50,538 nucleotides of DNA from Saprospiraceae bacterium (GCA_027008645.1 JALVEE010000012.1:1-50538), one strand, 5' to 3'. Counted from the first letter of the stretch, positions 25,969 through 37,274 are shown. Notes: generated by a model from the letters alone, not told the origin. Made by a program: numbers and translations.

Positions 25969-28701
25969 ATGCCATATAAGTTATTTAAAATAGCAAAAGA
26001 GCTGAATGTTGCAACAAGTACAATTGTAGAATATCTAAATTCTCAAGGGTATGAGGTTGAAAATAAACCTACTGCAAAAATATCTGACGAAATTCATGAA
26101 ATTTTGTTGGACAGGTTCAGCAGTGCTATGGTTGAGAAGGAAAAAGCTGAAGCCTTATTGGAAGAAAGAAGAAAAAGAAAGGAAAAGGAAGTAAAAGTCC
26201 AGGAGAAAAAAATTGAGAAAAAGTTTGTTAAAGAAGAGAAAAAAGAAGAACCTAAAAAAGAGGATATTTCAAAGAAAATCGAAGTAGAAAAGAAAGAAGA
26301 GGAGAAAAAAGAAGAAGTACCGGGAATCAAAGTGGTTGGAAAGATCGATTTGGATAAATTTAAGAAAAAGAAGAAAAAGAAAGAAGAGGAGAAAAAAGAA
26401 GAACCTAAGGAAGAGAAAAAGACAGAGGAAAAGCAAGAATCAAAAGAAGAAAAAATAATTCCTGAAAAAGAGGTTGAAAAAGAAATATCTACTCCTGAAA
26501 AGAAAGTAGAGAAAGAGGAAGTAAAAGATGATAACTTGATAAGAATGAAAACTCCCGAGTTGAGAGGATTAAAACAACTGGGAAAAATTGATCTTTCAAA
26601 ATTTGAAAAGAAAAAACCTGCTAAAGTAAAGAAAACCGAAGATAAAACTCCAAAACCTGGCGCAGCTGACAGCAGCACTAAGAGAAAGAGAAGAAGAAAA
26701 AGAAGAAAAATCAATCCCGATCAGGTTTTAAGAAACCAAAATAAGGGTAGAAACAAAAAAACAGGAGATGATGTAAAGGAAATCTCCGAAAAAGAAATAG
26801 AAGATAAAATCAAGGCTACTATTGCCAAATTAAAGACCGGTGTCAAGAGCAGGAGACAGAAGATAAGAAAGGAAAGCAAAATTAGTAAAAGAGAAAAATC
26901 AGAAACAGTAGAATCTGTAGAAAATAGTAAAGTATTGGAAGTAAGTGAATTTATCACTGTATCTGAATTGGCAAGTGTTATGAATATTCCTGTTACGGAT
27001 ATTATCATGACCTGCATGAATTTGGGCGTAATAGTTTCTATCAATCAAAGAATCGAAAAGGATATAATAGAACTTGTGACTGAAGAATATGGTTATGAAG
27101 TCAATTTTATTGCTGCTGATGAAATAGATGATTTTTCTGATGATATAGTTGATGCGGAAGAAGATTTGGAACCAAGAGCTCCAATTGTAACGGTCATGGG
27201 ACATGTTGATCACGGAAAAACTTCATTACTTGATTTTATCAGAGAGGAAAATGTAGTAAGTGGAGAAGCCGGAGGTATTACTCAGCATGTAGGTGCCTAT
27301 GAAGTTAACCTGGGTCCAGGAAAAACAATAACTTTTTTGGATACTCCCGGACACGAAGCATTTACTGCGATGAGAGCGAGAGGAGCAAAAGTTACAGATA
27401 TAGTGATAATTGTAATCGCTGCAGACGATAAGATAATGCCTCAAACAAAAGAAGCGATCAGTCACTCCCAGGCTGCAGGTGTTTCTATGATATTTGCAAT
27501 TAATAAAATAGATAAACCGGGTGCAGATCCGGAAAGGATTAAGCAGGAATTGGCATCAATGAACCTGCTGGTAGAAGAATGGGGAGGAAAATATCAATCT
27601 CAGGACATTTCAGCCAAGACAGGAGCCGGAGTAGATGAATTGTTGGAAAAAGTATTTTTGGAAGCTGAGATGTTGGAATTGAAAGCAAATCCAAACAGAT
27701 TGTCAATAGGTACGGTATTGGAAGCAACTTTGGATAAAGGAAAAGGATATGTTACCAATGTTTTGGTTCAAAATGGTTCTTTGAAGATAGGCTCAGTTAT
27801 TGTAGCAGGATCCTATTATGGAAAGATTAAAGCCATGTTTGATGATACGGGAAAAAGGATCAAAAAGGCAGGACCATCCAAACCGGTTAAAGTCCTCGGT
27901 ATGAATGGAGCAGCTCAGGCAGGAGAAAGATTCAAAGAATTTGAAAGTGAAAAAGAAGCTAAAAACATTGCAGCTAAGATTGCAATGATAACCAGAGAGC
28001 AACAAAGCCGTTCTAAGAAAAGAATTAGTCTTGAAGAAATCGGTCGAAGATTAAAAATGGATGATTTCAAAGAACTTAATTTAATTGTTAAAGCAGATAT
28101 GGACGGTACAGCGGAAGCTTTATCGGATTCACTTATAAAATTGTCAATCCCTGAATTGCAGGTAAATGTTATCCATAAAGGAGTTGGTCAAATATCTGAA
28201 TCAGATGTTTTGTTGGCATCTGCTTCAAACGGAATTATTATCGGATTTCAGGTAAGGCCATCGGGCAATGCACGTAAAATAGCAGAAAAGGAAGGTATAG
28301 ATATCAAAACCTATTCTATTATCTATGAAGCTATTGATCAGGTGAAACTTGCGATGAAAGGTATGCTCGAGCCTACTCAGGAAGAAAGAATCAAAGGATT
28401 GGTGGATGTCAGGGAAATATTTAAGATCAGTAAAGTCGGAACTATTGCCGGTTGTTATGTTCAGGAAGGTGTTATTGACAGAAATTCATATGTAAGGGTT
28501 GTCAGAAACGGAATCGTAATTTATCCTACCAAGGAAAATCAAAAAGTTTCTTTAAGTTCATTAAAGAGATTTAAAAATGATGTCAAGGAGGTTAAAGCCG
28601 GAATGGAGTGCGGTCTGATGGTAGAAAATTTCAATGACATCAAAGTTGGAGATCAGATAGAAGCATTTGAAATAATAAGTATAGAGAAAGAATTGGAATA
28701 A
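25969..28701 (+). CDS. infB: Translation initiation factor IF-2
   Basis: 910 residues. The IF2_N subdomain opens the protein ([25 protein letters not shown]), followed by a very long Lys/Glu-rich linker (residues about 50-310), a second IF2_N-like helix region ([25 protein letters not shown]), then the G domain with [12 protein letters not shown] (G1), [11 protein letters not shown] (G2), [16 protein letters not shown] (G3), NKIDKPGAD (G4) and [12 protein letters not shown] (G5). Domains II-IV follow to the initiator-tRNA-binding end. It delivers fMet-tRNA to the 30S subunit. The spacer to nusA is 45 bases. The Lys/Glu linker is low complexity but in frame. Confidence 0.97.
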   Translation: MPYKLFKIAKELNVATSTIVEYLNSQGYEVENKPTAKISDEIHEILLDRFSSAMVEKEKAEALLEERRKRKEKEVKVQEKKIEKKFVKEEKKEEPKKEDISKKIEVEKKEEEKKEEVPGIKVVGKIDLDKFKKKKKKKEEEKKEEPKEEKKTEEKQESKEEKIIPEKEVEKEISTPEKKVEKEEVKDDNLIRMKTPELRGLKQLGKIDLSKFEKKKPAKVKKTEDKTPKPGAADSSTKRKRRRKRRKINPDQVLRNQNKGRNKKTGDDVKEISEKEIEDKIKATIAKLKTGVKSRRQKIRKESKISKREKSETVESVENSKVLEVSEFITVSELASVMNIPVTDIIMTCMNLGVIVSINQRIEKDIIELVTEEYGYEVNFIAADEIDDFSDDIVDAEEDLEPRAPIVTVMGHVDHGKTSLLDFIREENVVSGEAGGITQHVGAYEVNLGPGKTITFLDTPGHEAFTAMRARGAKVTDIVIIVIAADDKIMPQTKEAISHSQAAGVSMIFAINKIDKPGADPERIKQELASMNLLVEEWGGKYQSQDISAKTGAGVDELLEKVFLEAEMLELKANPNRLSIGTVLEATLDKGKGYVTNVLVQNGSLKIGSVIVAGSYYGKIKAMFDDTGKRIKKAGPSKPVKVLGMNGAAQAGERFKEFESEKEAKNIAAKIAMITREQQSRSKKRISLEEIGRRLKMDDFKELNLIVKADMDGTAEALSDSLIKLSIPELQVNVIHKGVGQISESDVLLASASNGIIIGFQVRPSGNARKIAEKEGIDIKTYSIIYEAIDQVKLAMKGMLEPTQEERIKGLVDVREIFKISKVGTIAGCYVQEGVIDRNSYVRVVRNGIVIYPTKENQKVSLSSLKRFKNDVKEVKAGMECGLMVENFNDIKVGDQIEAFEIISIEKELE

Positions 28702-28739
28702 CATCTATACTCTTTTAACAAATGTTTTAATTATAAAAT

Positions 28740-28772
28740 AGGATCAGAGTTATAAGACTTTGGTCCTTTTTT
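28740..28772 (+). terminator. Intrinsic terminator after infB
   Basis: AGGATCA (28740-28746) pairs with TGGTCCT (28761-28767, one G-U pair) and is followed by T residues to 28772. It is placed 39 bases after the infB stop, so it should end the rimP-nusA-infB message. Confidence 0.55.
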
Positions 28773-28821
28773 ATGTTTACACACTTTTTAGGAAAGTGTC
28801 ATATTTCTTAATTTTTTTTTG

Positions 28822-28829
28822 TAACTTTG
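28822..28829 (+). promoter_or_regulatory. -7 promoter box of the large adhesin-like gene
   Basis: TAACTTTG matches TAnnTTTG and lies 48 bases before the ATG at 28878. No TTG is seen at the usual distance. Confidence 0.4.
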
Positions 28830-28877
28830 ATTCGTTTTCAGGCTTCTGCGGCTTTGAAATTATAAAATATCAATATT

Positions 28878-31800
28878 ATGACTCACCTAAGAATAGCTTT
28901 TACTTTTATATTAGGATTTGCCCTTTCCACTATACTTTACTCTCAAGATGTAATACTCAAAACCCAAGCAGATGTAAATGCTTTTGATCCCAATACAACA
29001 ATGATAAGTGGTAATCTTACGATTGGAAATAGTAGTAGCTCTGATCCCATTACCGATTTATCAAACTTATCAAACCTCACTTCTATTGGTGGTTATTTAA
29101 AATTTATTTTCAATCTTAAATTAACAAATATTGATGGACTAAGTAATCTCACTTCCGTTAGTGGAAGTTTGGAGCTGTACTATAATTTAAATTTATCAAA
29201 TATTGACGGGCTAGGTAATCTCATTTCCATTGGTGGAGATTTGGAAATTTCTAATAATGATAAATTAACAAATATTGACGGACTAAGTAATCTCACTTCC
29301 GTTAATGGAAGTTTGGAGCTGTACAATAATTTAAATTTATCAAATATTGACGGGCTAGGTAATCTCATTTCCATTGGTGAAGATTTAAATATTGGAAACA
29401 ATTATATATTAACAAATCTTGATGGGCTAAATAAACTCACTTCCGTTGGGAGAGATTTGTATATTTTAAACAATCATACTTTAACAAATATTGATGGACT
29501 TGGTAATCTCACTTCCATTCGTGGATATTTAAATATTTCTTACAATGAAGCACTAACAAATCTTGACGGACTAAGTAATCTCACTTCCGTTAATTGGAAT
29601 TTAAATATTTCTTACAATAATGTACTCTCAGATTGTTGTGGTATCCAACATCTTCTTTCTACACCCGGTTCAATTGGAGGACAAATAACAATAAATAATA
29701 ATCCATCAGAATGTAGTAGTGAGGAAGAAATATTGGAGTCATGCGGAATAAATATTGATATTCTTACTTTTCCTCCTTGTATTGATGCCGACAATGGCTC
29801 TTTGCAGATTACGGTCAATATGTATGATACAATTCCTTTTTATTACAAATGGGAAAGGATAGAAGATAGTGCTATGGGTAGTGGAAGTAGTTTGGATAAT
29901 GTTTTTAATATAGAAAATCTAAAAGCAGGAACTTACAATATCACAGTCACCACACCCGCACCCGATACCGCAATAAAAACAGGAATTGTTTTGAATCAAA
30001 TACCCGGGTCTGTATTTGAGATTATAGAAATTACCACCACTAATAGCTCCAATGGTTACAACAACGGAAGCATAATGGTAAAAACCGCAGGCGGTACACC
30101 ACCATATACTTATGACTGGTCGGGAGTATCATCGGGAAGTCAAAACGGGATTACTGATGACAATTATACTATTAATAGCCTTGCGCAAGGAGAGTATTTT
30201 ATAACAGTATCCGATGATGTGGGGAATCAACAAAGTATCGCAGTATCACTACTTGACGAGACAGTTCCAGTATTTTCCTGTACCGAACCTCTTGATATTG
30301 TTATACTCAATGATGTTTCGGCTTCGGTAGATGCAACTGAATACAAAGAGTCTAAACAATTTTTTGTAGATTTCCTTAATGCTGTAAATATCGGCACAAA
30401 TGCCGATGATAGCAGGGCAGCTATTATCGAATGGTCTGATGGTGGCTCTCAGAAAATTCAAATACCCATTACCGGAGATATTGCTACTTTACAAGATTAC
30501 CCGTCTTACACCAGGGCATTTGAAGGAGGCACATCTCCACATCAGGCAATGAATTTCGGTAAAAATTATCTCGATAGTGTTGGACGAGCAGATGTAGAAA
30601 AAGTTATTATTCTTTCTACTGATGGTGAACCTAACCAGATACCTTTATCTTTGATAGCATTGGCTGATGAATTCAAAGCTGCCGGATACCATATAGTTAC
30701 AATAGCTTTTGATAATGCATTTATTTATAGCGGAACAAGAAATATATTAACCAAAGTAGCTTCTAATCCTCAGTTAGCTCCTGGAGCATCGGCGTATTCA
30801 CTTTTGGATGAAGATCTTGCTGAAAAAATAGTTAAAATCTATCTTTGTCCGATAGACCCGGGAAGTACTGCTACAGCGTATTTCAATAGAGATGGAGCAA
30901 TAGATATTCTCGATATTGTACCCATTGGTAACTGTCCGTTTCCCGATGGGGTAGAGATAAGTTTTACTATCGAGGCTTTAAGAGAATTGTCTCTGCCTGC
31001 GGGTACTCCGGTAACGTTTTATTTCAATGACCCTGAACTTTTTGGAGCAACTCCCATTTCAACCTGGATAATGCCCTGCGCTTTGGCAGCAGGAGAAATT
31101 GATACTTTTTCGGTGATATTACCCGTTAATACTGCCGGAAATATCTTTGCAGTTCTCAATGATGACGGCAGCCTATCTCCACCTATACAGTTTCCCATCA
31201 CAGATATTAAAGAACTTGCATATTCCAACAATATAGACAATCAAAGTATTTGTCTTGATGACAAAGCAACTCTTCAAGCTTTGAAATACACTACAACTCC
31301 CAAACCTGTCTGCGATACACTTGTGATATACACTATAAACGTATGCAATATCAGTGAAGTCGATGCTTTTGGTGTGGTAGTTGAAGATATTCCCCCTGAT
31401 GATTTTGTTTTAGTTGGTACTGTCTTCAATGACAACGGATGTGCTACCGCTAATAACGGGGTTTATGATATTCCCGCCGGATGTTGTATTTCTCTTACTC
31501 TTACTTATGACGCTGCCAATGCTGCCAATGGTTACTACGGAAATCAGGGAGTAAATCTTGACGGACCTTCAGGGCAGGATTATATAGATTTTGATGGAAG
31601 TACAACAACTGCCGAAGATGTGATTATTGACGGTACATTGGATTGCCCTTCGACAAATATTGAATTCACAAAGGACGTAAATATCTATCAATCTTGTGAT
31701 GATGCTTTTGTGGTTTATAAGTTTTCTATAAAAAACGAAATGAATATTCCGCTACAAGGACTTGTTTTCACGGATATTTTACCGGATCCTTGTGTCTGGG

Positions 31801-33482
31801 CTTTTGAACCGTATCTGTTAGAGGGTTTGAGCATTGGCAATAGAGATATTAATGGCAATACGGCAAGTTTTGTTATTGATGAGGTTCTACCTGACACTAT
31901 TGCAACATTTTATTTGGATGCAGCTTTGAATTTTTGGGAAATAGACGGAGTTTTATCAAACACCGCCACTCTCGAAAATGTTCCGGACCCTGATAATGGC
32001 GGATATAGAACCCTAACTTCCAATACGGTTTCTACAAATATCACAGCTACACCTGCCATCATTTTGCCGGATACGATATATGCACATATTGGGGATGAAA
32101 TAGATTTGGAAATCGATTCTGCCGATTCGATAAGTTGGACAACATCGGGAGATGGAATTTTTTCCGACAGCAGCAGCAGTAAAACGAAATATATTCCGGG
32201 AGTTCAGGATTCGATTGATCAACAAGTGTTTTTGTTTGTAACTGTAAAATCCGACTGTGGGGAAACAGGAAAAAGCATAGTAATTGTTTTTGAGCAATGT
32301 AGTTTGTCCATTACTTCGTTAAATATAGGTGATTGTGATAATAATGGTACTACATCAGATAATACTGATGATACTTATGAAGTAACCTTCAATATTTCTG
32401 CCTTAAATCCCGGTTCAAACGATACTTTTACGGTAAAAGACAGCACAAAGGAATACGGACAATTCAGCTATGATAGTGAGGGAAAGATAACGCTTCCAGC
32501 TGACGGATTGGATTATACTTTGGTATTTGAGGATAGTGAAGTACCGGATTGCAAAATTGAACAAACAGTAAGCCAAGAAAGTTGTTCGGATGAATGTTCC
32601 ATAAAAATTGACAGCATTGTTATCGGTGAATGTAATAACAACGGTACTCCATCAGACAATACTGATGATACTTATGAAATAACCTTCAATATTTCTGCCT
32701 TAAATCCCGGTTCAAACGGCACTTTTACGGTAAAAGACAGTACAAAGGAATATGGACAATTCAGCTATGATAGTGAGGGAATGATAACGCTTCCAGCTGA
32801 CGGATTGGATTATACTTTGGTATTTGAGGATAGTGAAGTACCGGATTGCTCTATACAAAAAACGGTAAGTCGGCAAAGTTGTTCGGATGAATGTTCCATA
32901 AAAATTGACAGCATTGTTATCGGTGAATGTAATGATAACGGTACTCCATCAGACAATACTGATGATACTTATGAAGTAGCCTTCAATATTTCTGCCTTAA
33001 ATCCCGGTTCAAATTCAACTTTCACGGTAAAAGATGGTACAAAGGAATATGGACAGTTCAGCTACATTAGCGATGAAAAGATAACACTTCCAGCTGACGG
33101 ATTGGAATATACTTTGGTATTTGAGGATAGTGAAGTACCGGATTGCAAAATTGAAGAAACGGTAAGCCAGGAAAGTTGTTCGGATAGTATTGTAAAAAAA
33201 CCGGTAATTGACATTCCAAATATTTTCACGCCTAATGATGATGGATACAATGACAAATGGTATGTAAAAATTTCTGATCAAGGAATAAAAATACTTTCTT
33301 GCAAAATATATGATAGGTGGGGTGAATTGGTCTATTTTTCAGAAAATGATAATAAGTTTTATTGGGATGGCCGGTTCAAAAACCGTAAAGCTACTCCGGG
33401 TGTGTATGTTTATGTCATTGAATATACCATTGATAACGGTAAAACGATAACAGTAGCAGGAGATATAACATTGATAAAGTAG
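28878..33482 (+). CDS. Large multidomain surface protein with LRR-like repeats, vWA domain and T9SS CHU_C tail
   Basis: 1534 residues. Order: signal peptide 1-23 (ILGFALSTILYSQ); leucine-rich, receptor-L-like repeats of about 24 residues at 55-255 (LTNIDGLSNLTSVNGSLEL type); two SprB-like domains at about 300-370 and 390-455 (the second with GGTPPYTYDWSG); a vWA domain at about 470-650 with the MIDAS DVSAS, the GGTSPHQAM Thr and the STDGEPN Asp; DUF11-like domains to about 1060; three tandem 99-residue repeats from 1140; and a gliding-motility/type B sorting domain from 1444 (IPNIFTPNDDGYNDKWYV, YDRWGELVY). It should be secreted by T9SS and surface-bound, as an adhesin. Substrate or partner unknown. 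Confidence 0.85.
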   Translation: MTHLRIAFTFILGFALSTILYSQDVILKTQADVNAFDPNTTMISGNLTIGNSSSSDPITDLSNLSNLTSIGGYLKFIFNLKLTNIDGLSNLTSVSGSLELYYNLNLSNIDGLGNLISIGGDLEISNNDKLTNIDGLSNLTSVNGSLELYNNLNLSNIDGLGNLISIGEDLNIGNNYILTNLDGLNKLTSVGRDLYILNNHTLTNIDGLGNLTSIRGYLNISYNEALTNLDGLSNLTSVNWNLNISYNNVLSDCCGIQHLLSTPGSIGGQITINNNPSECSSEEEILESCGINIDILTFPPCIDADNGSLQITVNMYDTIPFYYKWERIEDSAMGSGSSLDNVFNIENLKAGTYNITVTTPAPDTAIKTGIVLNQIPGSVFEIIEITTTNSSNGYNNGSIMVKTAGGTPPYTYDWSGVSSGSQNGITDDNYTINSLAQGEYFITVSDDVGNQQSIAVSLLDETVPVFSCTEPLDIVILNDVSASVDATEYKESKQFFVDFLNAVNIGTNADDSRAAIIEWSDGGSQKIQIPITGDIATLQDYPSYTRAFEGGTSPHQAMNFGKNYLDSVGRADVEKVIILSTDGEPNQIPLSLIALADEFKAAGYHIVTIAFDNAFIYSGTRNILTKVASNPQLAPGASAYSLLDEDLAEKIVKIYLCPIDPGSTATAYFNRDGAIDILDIVPIGNCPFPDGVEISFTIEALRELSLPAGTPVTFYFNDPELFGATPISTWIMPCALAAGEIDTFSVILPVNTAGNIFAVLNDDGSLSPPIQFPITDIKELAYSNNIDNQSICLDDKATLQALKYTTTPKPVCDTLVIYTINVCNISEVDAFGVVVEDIPPDDFVLVGTVFNDNGCATANNGVYDIPAGCCISLTLTYDAANAANGYYGNQGVNLDGPSGQDYIDFDGSTTTAEDVIIDGTLDCPSTNIEFTKDVNIYQSCDDAFVVYKFSIKNEMNIPLQGLVFTDILPDPCVWAFEPYLLEGLSIGNRDINGNTASFVIDEVLPDTIATFYLDAALNFWEIDGVLSNTATLENVPDPDNGGYRTLTSNTVSTNITATPAIILPDTIYAHIGDEIDLEIDSADSISWTTSGDGIFSDSSSSKTKYIPGVQDSIDQQVFLFVTVKSDCGETGKSIVIVFEQCSLSITSLNIGDCDNNGTTSDNTDDTYEVTFNISALNPGSNDTFTVKDSTKEYGQFSYDSEGKITLPADGLDYTLVFEDSEVPDCKIEQTVSQESCSDECSIKIDSIVIGECNNNGTPSDNTDDTYEITFNISALNPGSNGTFTVKDSTKEYGQFSYDSEGMITLPADGLDYTLVFEDSEVPDCSIQKTVSRQSCSDECSIKIDSIVIGECNDNGTPSDNTDDTYEVAFNISALNPGSNSTFTVKDGTKEYGQFSYISDEKITLPADGLEYTLVFEDSEVPDCKIEETVSQESCSDSIVKKPVIDIPNIFTPNDDGYNDKWYVKISDQGIKILSCKIYDRWGELVYFSENDNKFYWDGRFKNRKATPGVYVYVIEYTIDNGKTITVAGDITLIK
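29050..29640 (+). repeat. Tandem 72/144-bp repeats encoding LRR-like units
   Basis: The coding DNA repeats every 72 bases (24 residues), and alternate units are closer to each other, giving 144-bp period; for example 'aatctcacttccgtta' recurs at 29145 and 29289. Close similarity between neighbouring units implies recent duplication and possible copy-number change within the adhesin gene. Confidence 0.75.
32298..33188 (+). repeat. Three in-frame 297-bp tandem repeats
   Basis: Units start at 32298, 32595 and 32892, with an exact period of 297 bases (99 residues). Each codes for a C-S-I-K-I-D-S-I-V-I-G-E-C type opening, NTDDTYE..FNISALNPGSN, YGQFSY and GL.YTLVFEDSEVPDC. The near-identity at DNA level indicates recent amplification. 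The fold looks like an Ig-type stalk between the adhesive domains and the sorting tail. Confidence 0.9.
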
Positions 33483-33510
33483 TGAGACTATGGGTGTTTC
33501 AATTTTATTT

Positions 33511-33674
33511 GAACACAGATGACACGGATTTTACGGATATGCACGGATTTAGTTTTTGTGAAAAAATATCTTGAAATACTGATATGTGCAAGAAAAACTA
33601 TTAATTATTGCATAATTTGCACTGTTCATTGAGCAATATTTGTGATTTTTGTTGATTTTGTTGTGCGTTTGTGA
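33511..33674 (+). repeat. Intergenic repeat, copy 1 ('acacggattttacgga' family)
   Basis: This stretch begins GAACACAGATGACACGGATT, continues TTACGGATATGCACGGATTT, and ends TTGTGCGTTTGTGAT. It matches copy 2 (37113-37274) along its length with the same spacing, and its first 55 bases match copy 3 (39422-39475). It is non-coding and fills most of the spacer between two secreted-protein genes. Confidence 0.75.
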
Positions 33675-33775
33675 TTTTTTTTTGCAATATCCAAAGATAT
33701 TTGCAAGAAAAATAACAAAATAATTTTTTTATCTTTCATAGGAATATTACTTGGAAAAAATTAAAAAATATAATC

Positions 33776-36700
33776 ATGTTGTCAAAAAAAATAATCCAAT
33801 TTCTGATAATTTCGATTTTAACAAATATATTGATTTCACAAAATTTATTGAAACCTCTCAATGGTCCTTTTGGAGTTGATTTGAAAACCTTTGGACTTGA
33901 TTCTTTTAATAATTACTATATCATAGTAGATGGAAATACAAGGATTTTTAAGTCAACTGACAAAGGACAGAATTGGACAAAATTTGAAAAGGGTATTATT
34001 GACAATAGTAAAATTTCAGATAACCCAAAATTTATTTTATCTCCGGATAGTGCGCTATATCTTGTTGATTATAATGTATTATATATACTTAGACCCCGAA
34101 GTGATGCATGGGAATTAATTGAAACAGAAGCAAATAGCATTCACGACATGTCTGTCAATCCTTTAGGTGAGATTTATATTGTATCAAGCGAAGGAATATT
34201 TAAATCTTCAAATCAAGGCAATGATTTCACTCGTATCAATGATAATGTTTGGATTAACGGAAAAATTTCTACTAATGGTAATAATAAAAATTTCATTTTG
34301 GATAACTACAAAGATATTTACTCTTTTGATGATGATGGAAGCAATTTACAACAATTAGTAAATCCGGATCCATGGATTACTTATGCTGATGATCCTATAT
34401 TCTATGATAATAATTCCGGCAAATTATTTTTTGTTGGGGATTATAACTTTTGGGTTTCTGAAGATATGGGGGTTACATGGGATGCTTTATCAATAGGAGA
34501 TAATGAATGGATAGCTTTAGCTAAAATACATAATGACAAAATTTATGCGTATTCTATTGATGGTTTAATGTTTTCTTCGGCTATTAACACATTCAACTGG
34601 CAGCAAGAATTTGATTTCAGTAATTATTTTCAGGGAGGGATAAAATCATTACAATTTTCAACGGATGATAATATTTTGGTTAATTCTATAAATTCCTCCT
34701 CTGGCGGATGGTTTAGAAAATACGATTTTGCTTCCTTAGATATTGATTTTTCAACAATTGAAGAAATAAAGATAGACTTAAAACAGCCTCCCCGATATAG
34801 TATAAACAAAAACAAAAATGGTTTAATGTACATAAATATCAGCTATTTCAAACATTATTATTCATTTGATGATTTGGAGACCTTGCATGAAATATCATTA
34901 AATCAAGAAGATAAATTTCTAATCAAGGTTATTGTAGATGATGAAAACAATTTTTATGCTATTGATTCGGACTATCGTTTACTTAAATCTGAAGACCTGG
35001 GAACCAGTTGGGTTGATATAACTCCCAATATTGATTCTTCAGACAAAATCTTCACTTTAAGCATGAATCATAAGAAAGAATTATATGCTATTTCCAAAAA
35101 TAACTATCTTTTCAAATCTTCTGACAAAGGGTTCACTTGGGAAGAAAAAGGAATAGCAAATAAAGATATATCTGATTTTATTAATGGAAGGCTGTATTTT
35201 GACCATAACGGAGATATTTTCTGGACTACTTCTTATGTTTCCAGTTGGTATGTTTCTCATGATGATGGTAGTTCATGGCATGATTGCTTTGAAAAACATC
35301 GAATCTATGATATGAAAATCACATCAGATGGTACTGTTTTTGTTGATGGAAAGATTACTGATTCCTCAGGGATTAAAAATTCCGGGACATTCATATTTAA
35401 AGACAATAATTTTACTAAAGTTATTGGTCATTATTTTACTTCAATAGATAAAAACAAAGCAGAAGAAATATTTTTAACCTATAATAATATTATTAAGAGT
35501 ATTGGTGAAAATGATTTGGCTTGGACTTATTATGATAATCCATATACGAATCCTGAATATACTAGCATTATGTTGGATTCAGATCAATATTTATACGTTT
35601 TAAGTCCTCATAATACAATTTACAAATCGATTAGCCCCACTGTTGAAAAGCATTTTGTACTTGGTTATGTTTTTTATGATGAGAATGAAAATTGCCTTTA
35701 TGATAGTTCTGAAATAAAACTCGAAAACTGGGAATTGCAATTGAGCGGAGATACATTATTAAATGTTACTACTGATATCAAAGGAAAGTATTTGTTTAAT
35801 TTAGCTGATGGTGATTATAATTTGTCAATAACTATTCCAAATGATGCAAGTTGGAAAAGTTGTGTAAATAATTTTCACTTGACTCTGGAAAGTAATCAGT
35901 TTGATTCTACCTTTGTGTTGTTTCCTGTCAAAACTTTGCCAAATTGTCCGAAGATGGAAATAGAAGCTACCGCAACAGCAATCCGAAGATGTGAAAACAA
36001 TTCTTATACCATTAGTTATCAGAATATAGGACAAGACTCTTCCACTAATAATAAAATACTAATTGAATTTGATTCAATTTTGGTATTTACTAAAGCTTCA
36101 ATTCCTCCTAGTGTTAAAGATGAAAATATCATTGAATTCAAAATTAAAGATTTGGATGTAAATGAAAATGGTAATTTAGAATTAGAATTTTATTTGCCCT
36201 GCGAAGCGAAGGTAGGTCAGAGATATTGTTTGATTTCCAAAATAGTTAATGTGGATTGTGAAGATAGTGAGATTGTAAGCGATACTCTGTGTCTGACATC
36301 TATCGATCAAAGAATTTCTCTTGCAAAAACTGCCTTTATTCAGGAAGATCAAATAACTGAATTTGTAGAACCCAACAAAATGATAACTTATCGAATTGAA
36401 TTTCAAAATACAGGATTTGATACGATAAATAATATAAAAATTTTGGATACTATATCAAGTTTTTTAGATATTCAAACTTTGGATATTGTGAATTCAAGTC
36501 ATTCAAATGAATGGAAAATCATTGATGACACATTACTCGAAGTTAGCTTTGAAAACATTCTTCTTCCTGACAGCACTACAAGCAATTCTGAATCCATTGG
36601 TTTTGTTGATTTTGACATAATGCAAAAAAAAGATCTTCCTATCAATACGGTAATTGAAAATCAAGGTTGGATAGAATTTAGTAGTCATTATCCCAAAAAT

Positions 36701-37006
36701 AAGACAAATTTGCTAGTTTTAATGGTTAAAAAACCAGATGGTACTGAAGATATATGCGATACCTTTAATATAAATGTTTTCCCTCAACCGTTTTCAACTA
36801 AAGCAAAGATAAATATAACTGATTATAACTTAAGTGAACCGGTTTTATTTGAGGTTTACAATAGTTTAGGTAAAAAAATACATTCAGAAATTGTCAAGTC
36901 TGCAGAATTTGATTTTTATAGAAACCATTTACCAAGCGGCATTTATTATCTAACTATTCGTGGCAGAAATCAATTATTTGGAAGTAAGAAACTTATAATT
37001 CAATAA
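33776..37006 (+). CDS. T9SS-secreted protein with Asp-box repeats and SdrD_B-like domain
   Basis: 1076 residues. Signal peptide 1-22 (IIQFLIISILTNILISQ). Residues about 30-620 contain at least six Asp-box/BNR motifs of the form S-x-D-x-G-x-x-W (KSTDKGQNW, VSEDMGVTW, KSEDLGTSW, KSSDKGFTW, VSHDDGSSW), so a sialidase- or sortilin-like beta propeller is likely; no catalytic sialidase residues can be claimed. An SdrD_B-like domain follows near 628 (GYVFYDENENCLYDSSE), then DUF11-like sandwiches to about 980, and a type A sorting domain from about 998 (NVFPQPFSTKAKINI ... LPSGIYYLTIRG ... KKLIIQ). Secreted and surface-anchored. Confidence 0.82.
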   Translation: MLSKKIIQFLIISILTNILISQNLLKPLNGPFGVDLKTFGLDSFNNYYIIVDGNTRIFKSTDKGQNWTKFEKGIIDNSKISDNPKFILSPDSALYLVDYNVLYILRPRSDAWELIETEANSIHDMSVNPLGEIYIVSSEGIFKSSNQGNDFTRINDNVWINGKISTNGNNKNFILDNYKDIYSFDDDGSNLQQLVNPDPWITYADDPIFYDNNSGKLFFVGDYNFWVSEDMGVTWDALSIGDNEWIALAKIHNDKIYAYSIDGLMFSSAINTFNWQQEFDFSNYFQGGIKSLQFSTDDNILVNSINSSSGGWFRKYDFASLDIDFSTIEEIKIDLKQPPRYSINKNKNGLMYINISYFKHYYSFDDLETLHEISLNQEDKFLIKVIVDDENNFYAIDSDYRLLKSEDLGTSWVDITPNIDSSDKIFTLSMNHKKELYAISKNNYLFKSSDKGFTWEEKGIANKDISDFINGRLYFDHNGDIFWTTSYVSSWYVSHDDGSSWHDCFEKHRIYDMKITSDGTVFVDGKITDSSGIKNSGTFIFKDNNFTKVIGHYFTSIDKNKAEEIFLTYNNIIKSIGENDLAWTYYDNPYTNPEYTSIMLDSDQYLYVLSPHNTIYKSISPTVEKHFVLGYVFYDENENCLYDSSEIKLENWELQLSGDTLLNVTTDIKGKYLFNLADGDYNLSITIPNDASWKSCVNNFHLTLESNQFDSTFVLFPVKTLPNCPKMEIEATATAIRRCENNSYTISYQNIGQDSSTNNKILIEFDSILVFTKASIPPSVKDENIIEFKIKDLDVNENGNLELEFYLPCEAKVGQRYCLISKIVNVDCEDSEIVSDTLCLTSIDQRISLAKTAFIQEDQITEFVEPNKMITYRIEFQNTGFDTINNIKILDTISSFLDIQTLDIVNSSHSNEWKIIDDTLLEVSFENILLPDSTTSNSESIGFVDFDIMQKKDLPINTVIENQGWIEFSSHYPKNKTNLLVLMVKKPDGTEDICDTFNINVFPQPFSTKAKINITDYNLSEPVLFEVYNSLGKKIHSEIVKSAEFDFYRNHLPSGIYYLTIRGRNQLFGSKKLIIQ

Positions 37007-37112
37007 TGTAACTATACCAATTTAATTTTAAAATATCACTTATGTTCCGGTTTATTTTTCTTTCATTTCATAGAATTCGATATATTTCTTTCAAATAAGG
37101 TATATTATTTTT

Positions 37113-37274
37113 GAACACGAATGACACTAATTTTACGGATAGGTACGGATTTAGTTATTGCTAAAAACAAGGTTGAAATACTAATATTTGAAAAAAAACT
37201 ATCAATTATCATATTAATTGCACTATTCATTGAGCATTATTTTGATTTTTGTTGATTCTGTTGTGCGTTTGTGA
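37113..37274 (+). repeat. Intergenic repeat, copy 2
   Basis: Same element as at 33511-33674 with matched spacing: GAACACGAATGACACTAATT, TTACGGATAGGTACGGATTT, then 'tgcactattcattgagca' and TTGTGCGTTTGTGAT. The distal end runs straight into the AAA ATPase promoter; the -33 TTG of that promoter lies inside the repeat. Confidence 0.75.

Noticed and set aside
26094-27213. Long Ser/Phe-rich open frames on the minus strand within infB
   Set aside because: They mirror the Lys/Glu-rich linker of IF-2 (AAA/GAA codons read backwards) and have no start signal or homology.
29612-32297. Minus-strand open frames inside the large adhesin gene
   Set aside because: They are shadows of a long, clearly coding plus-strand frame with recognisable domains and repeats.
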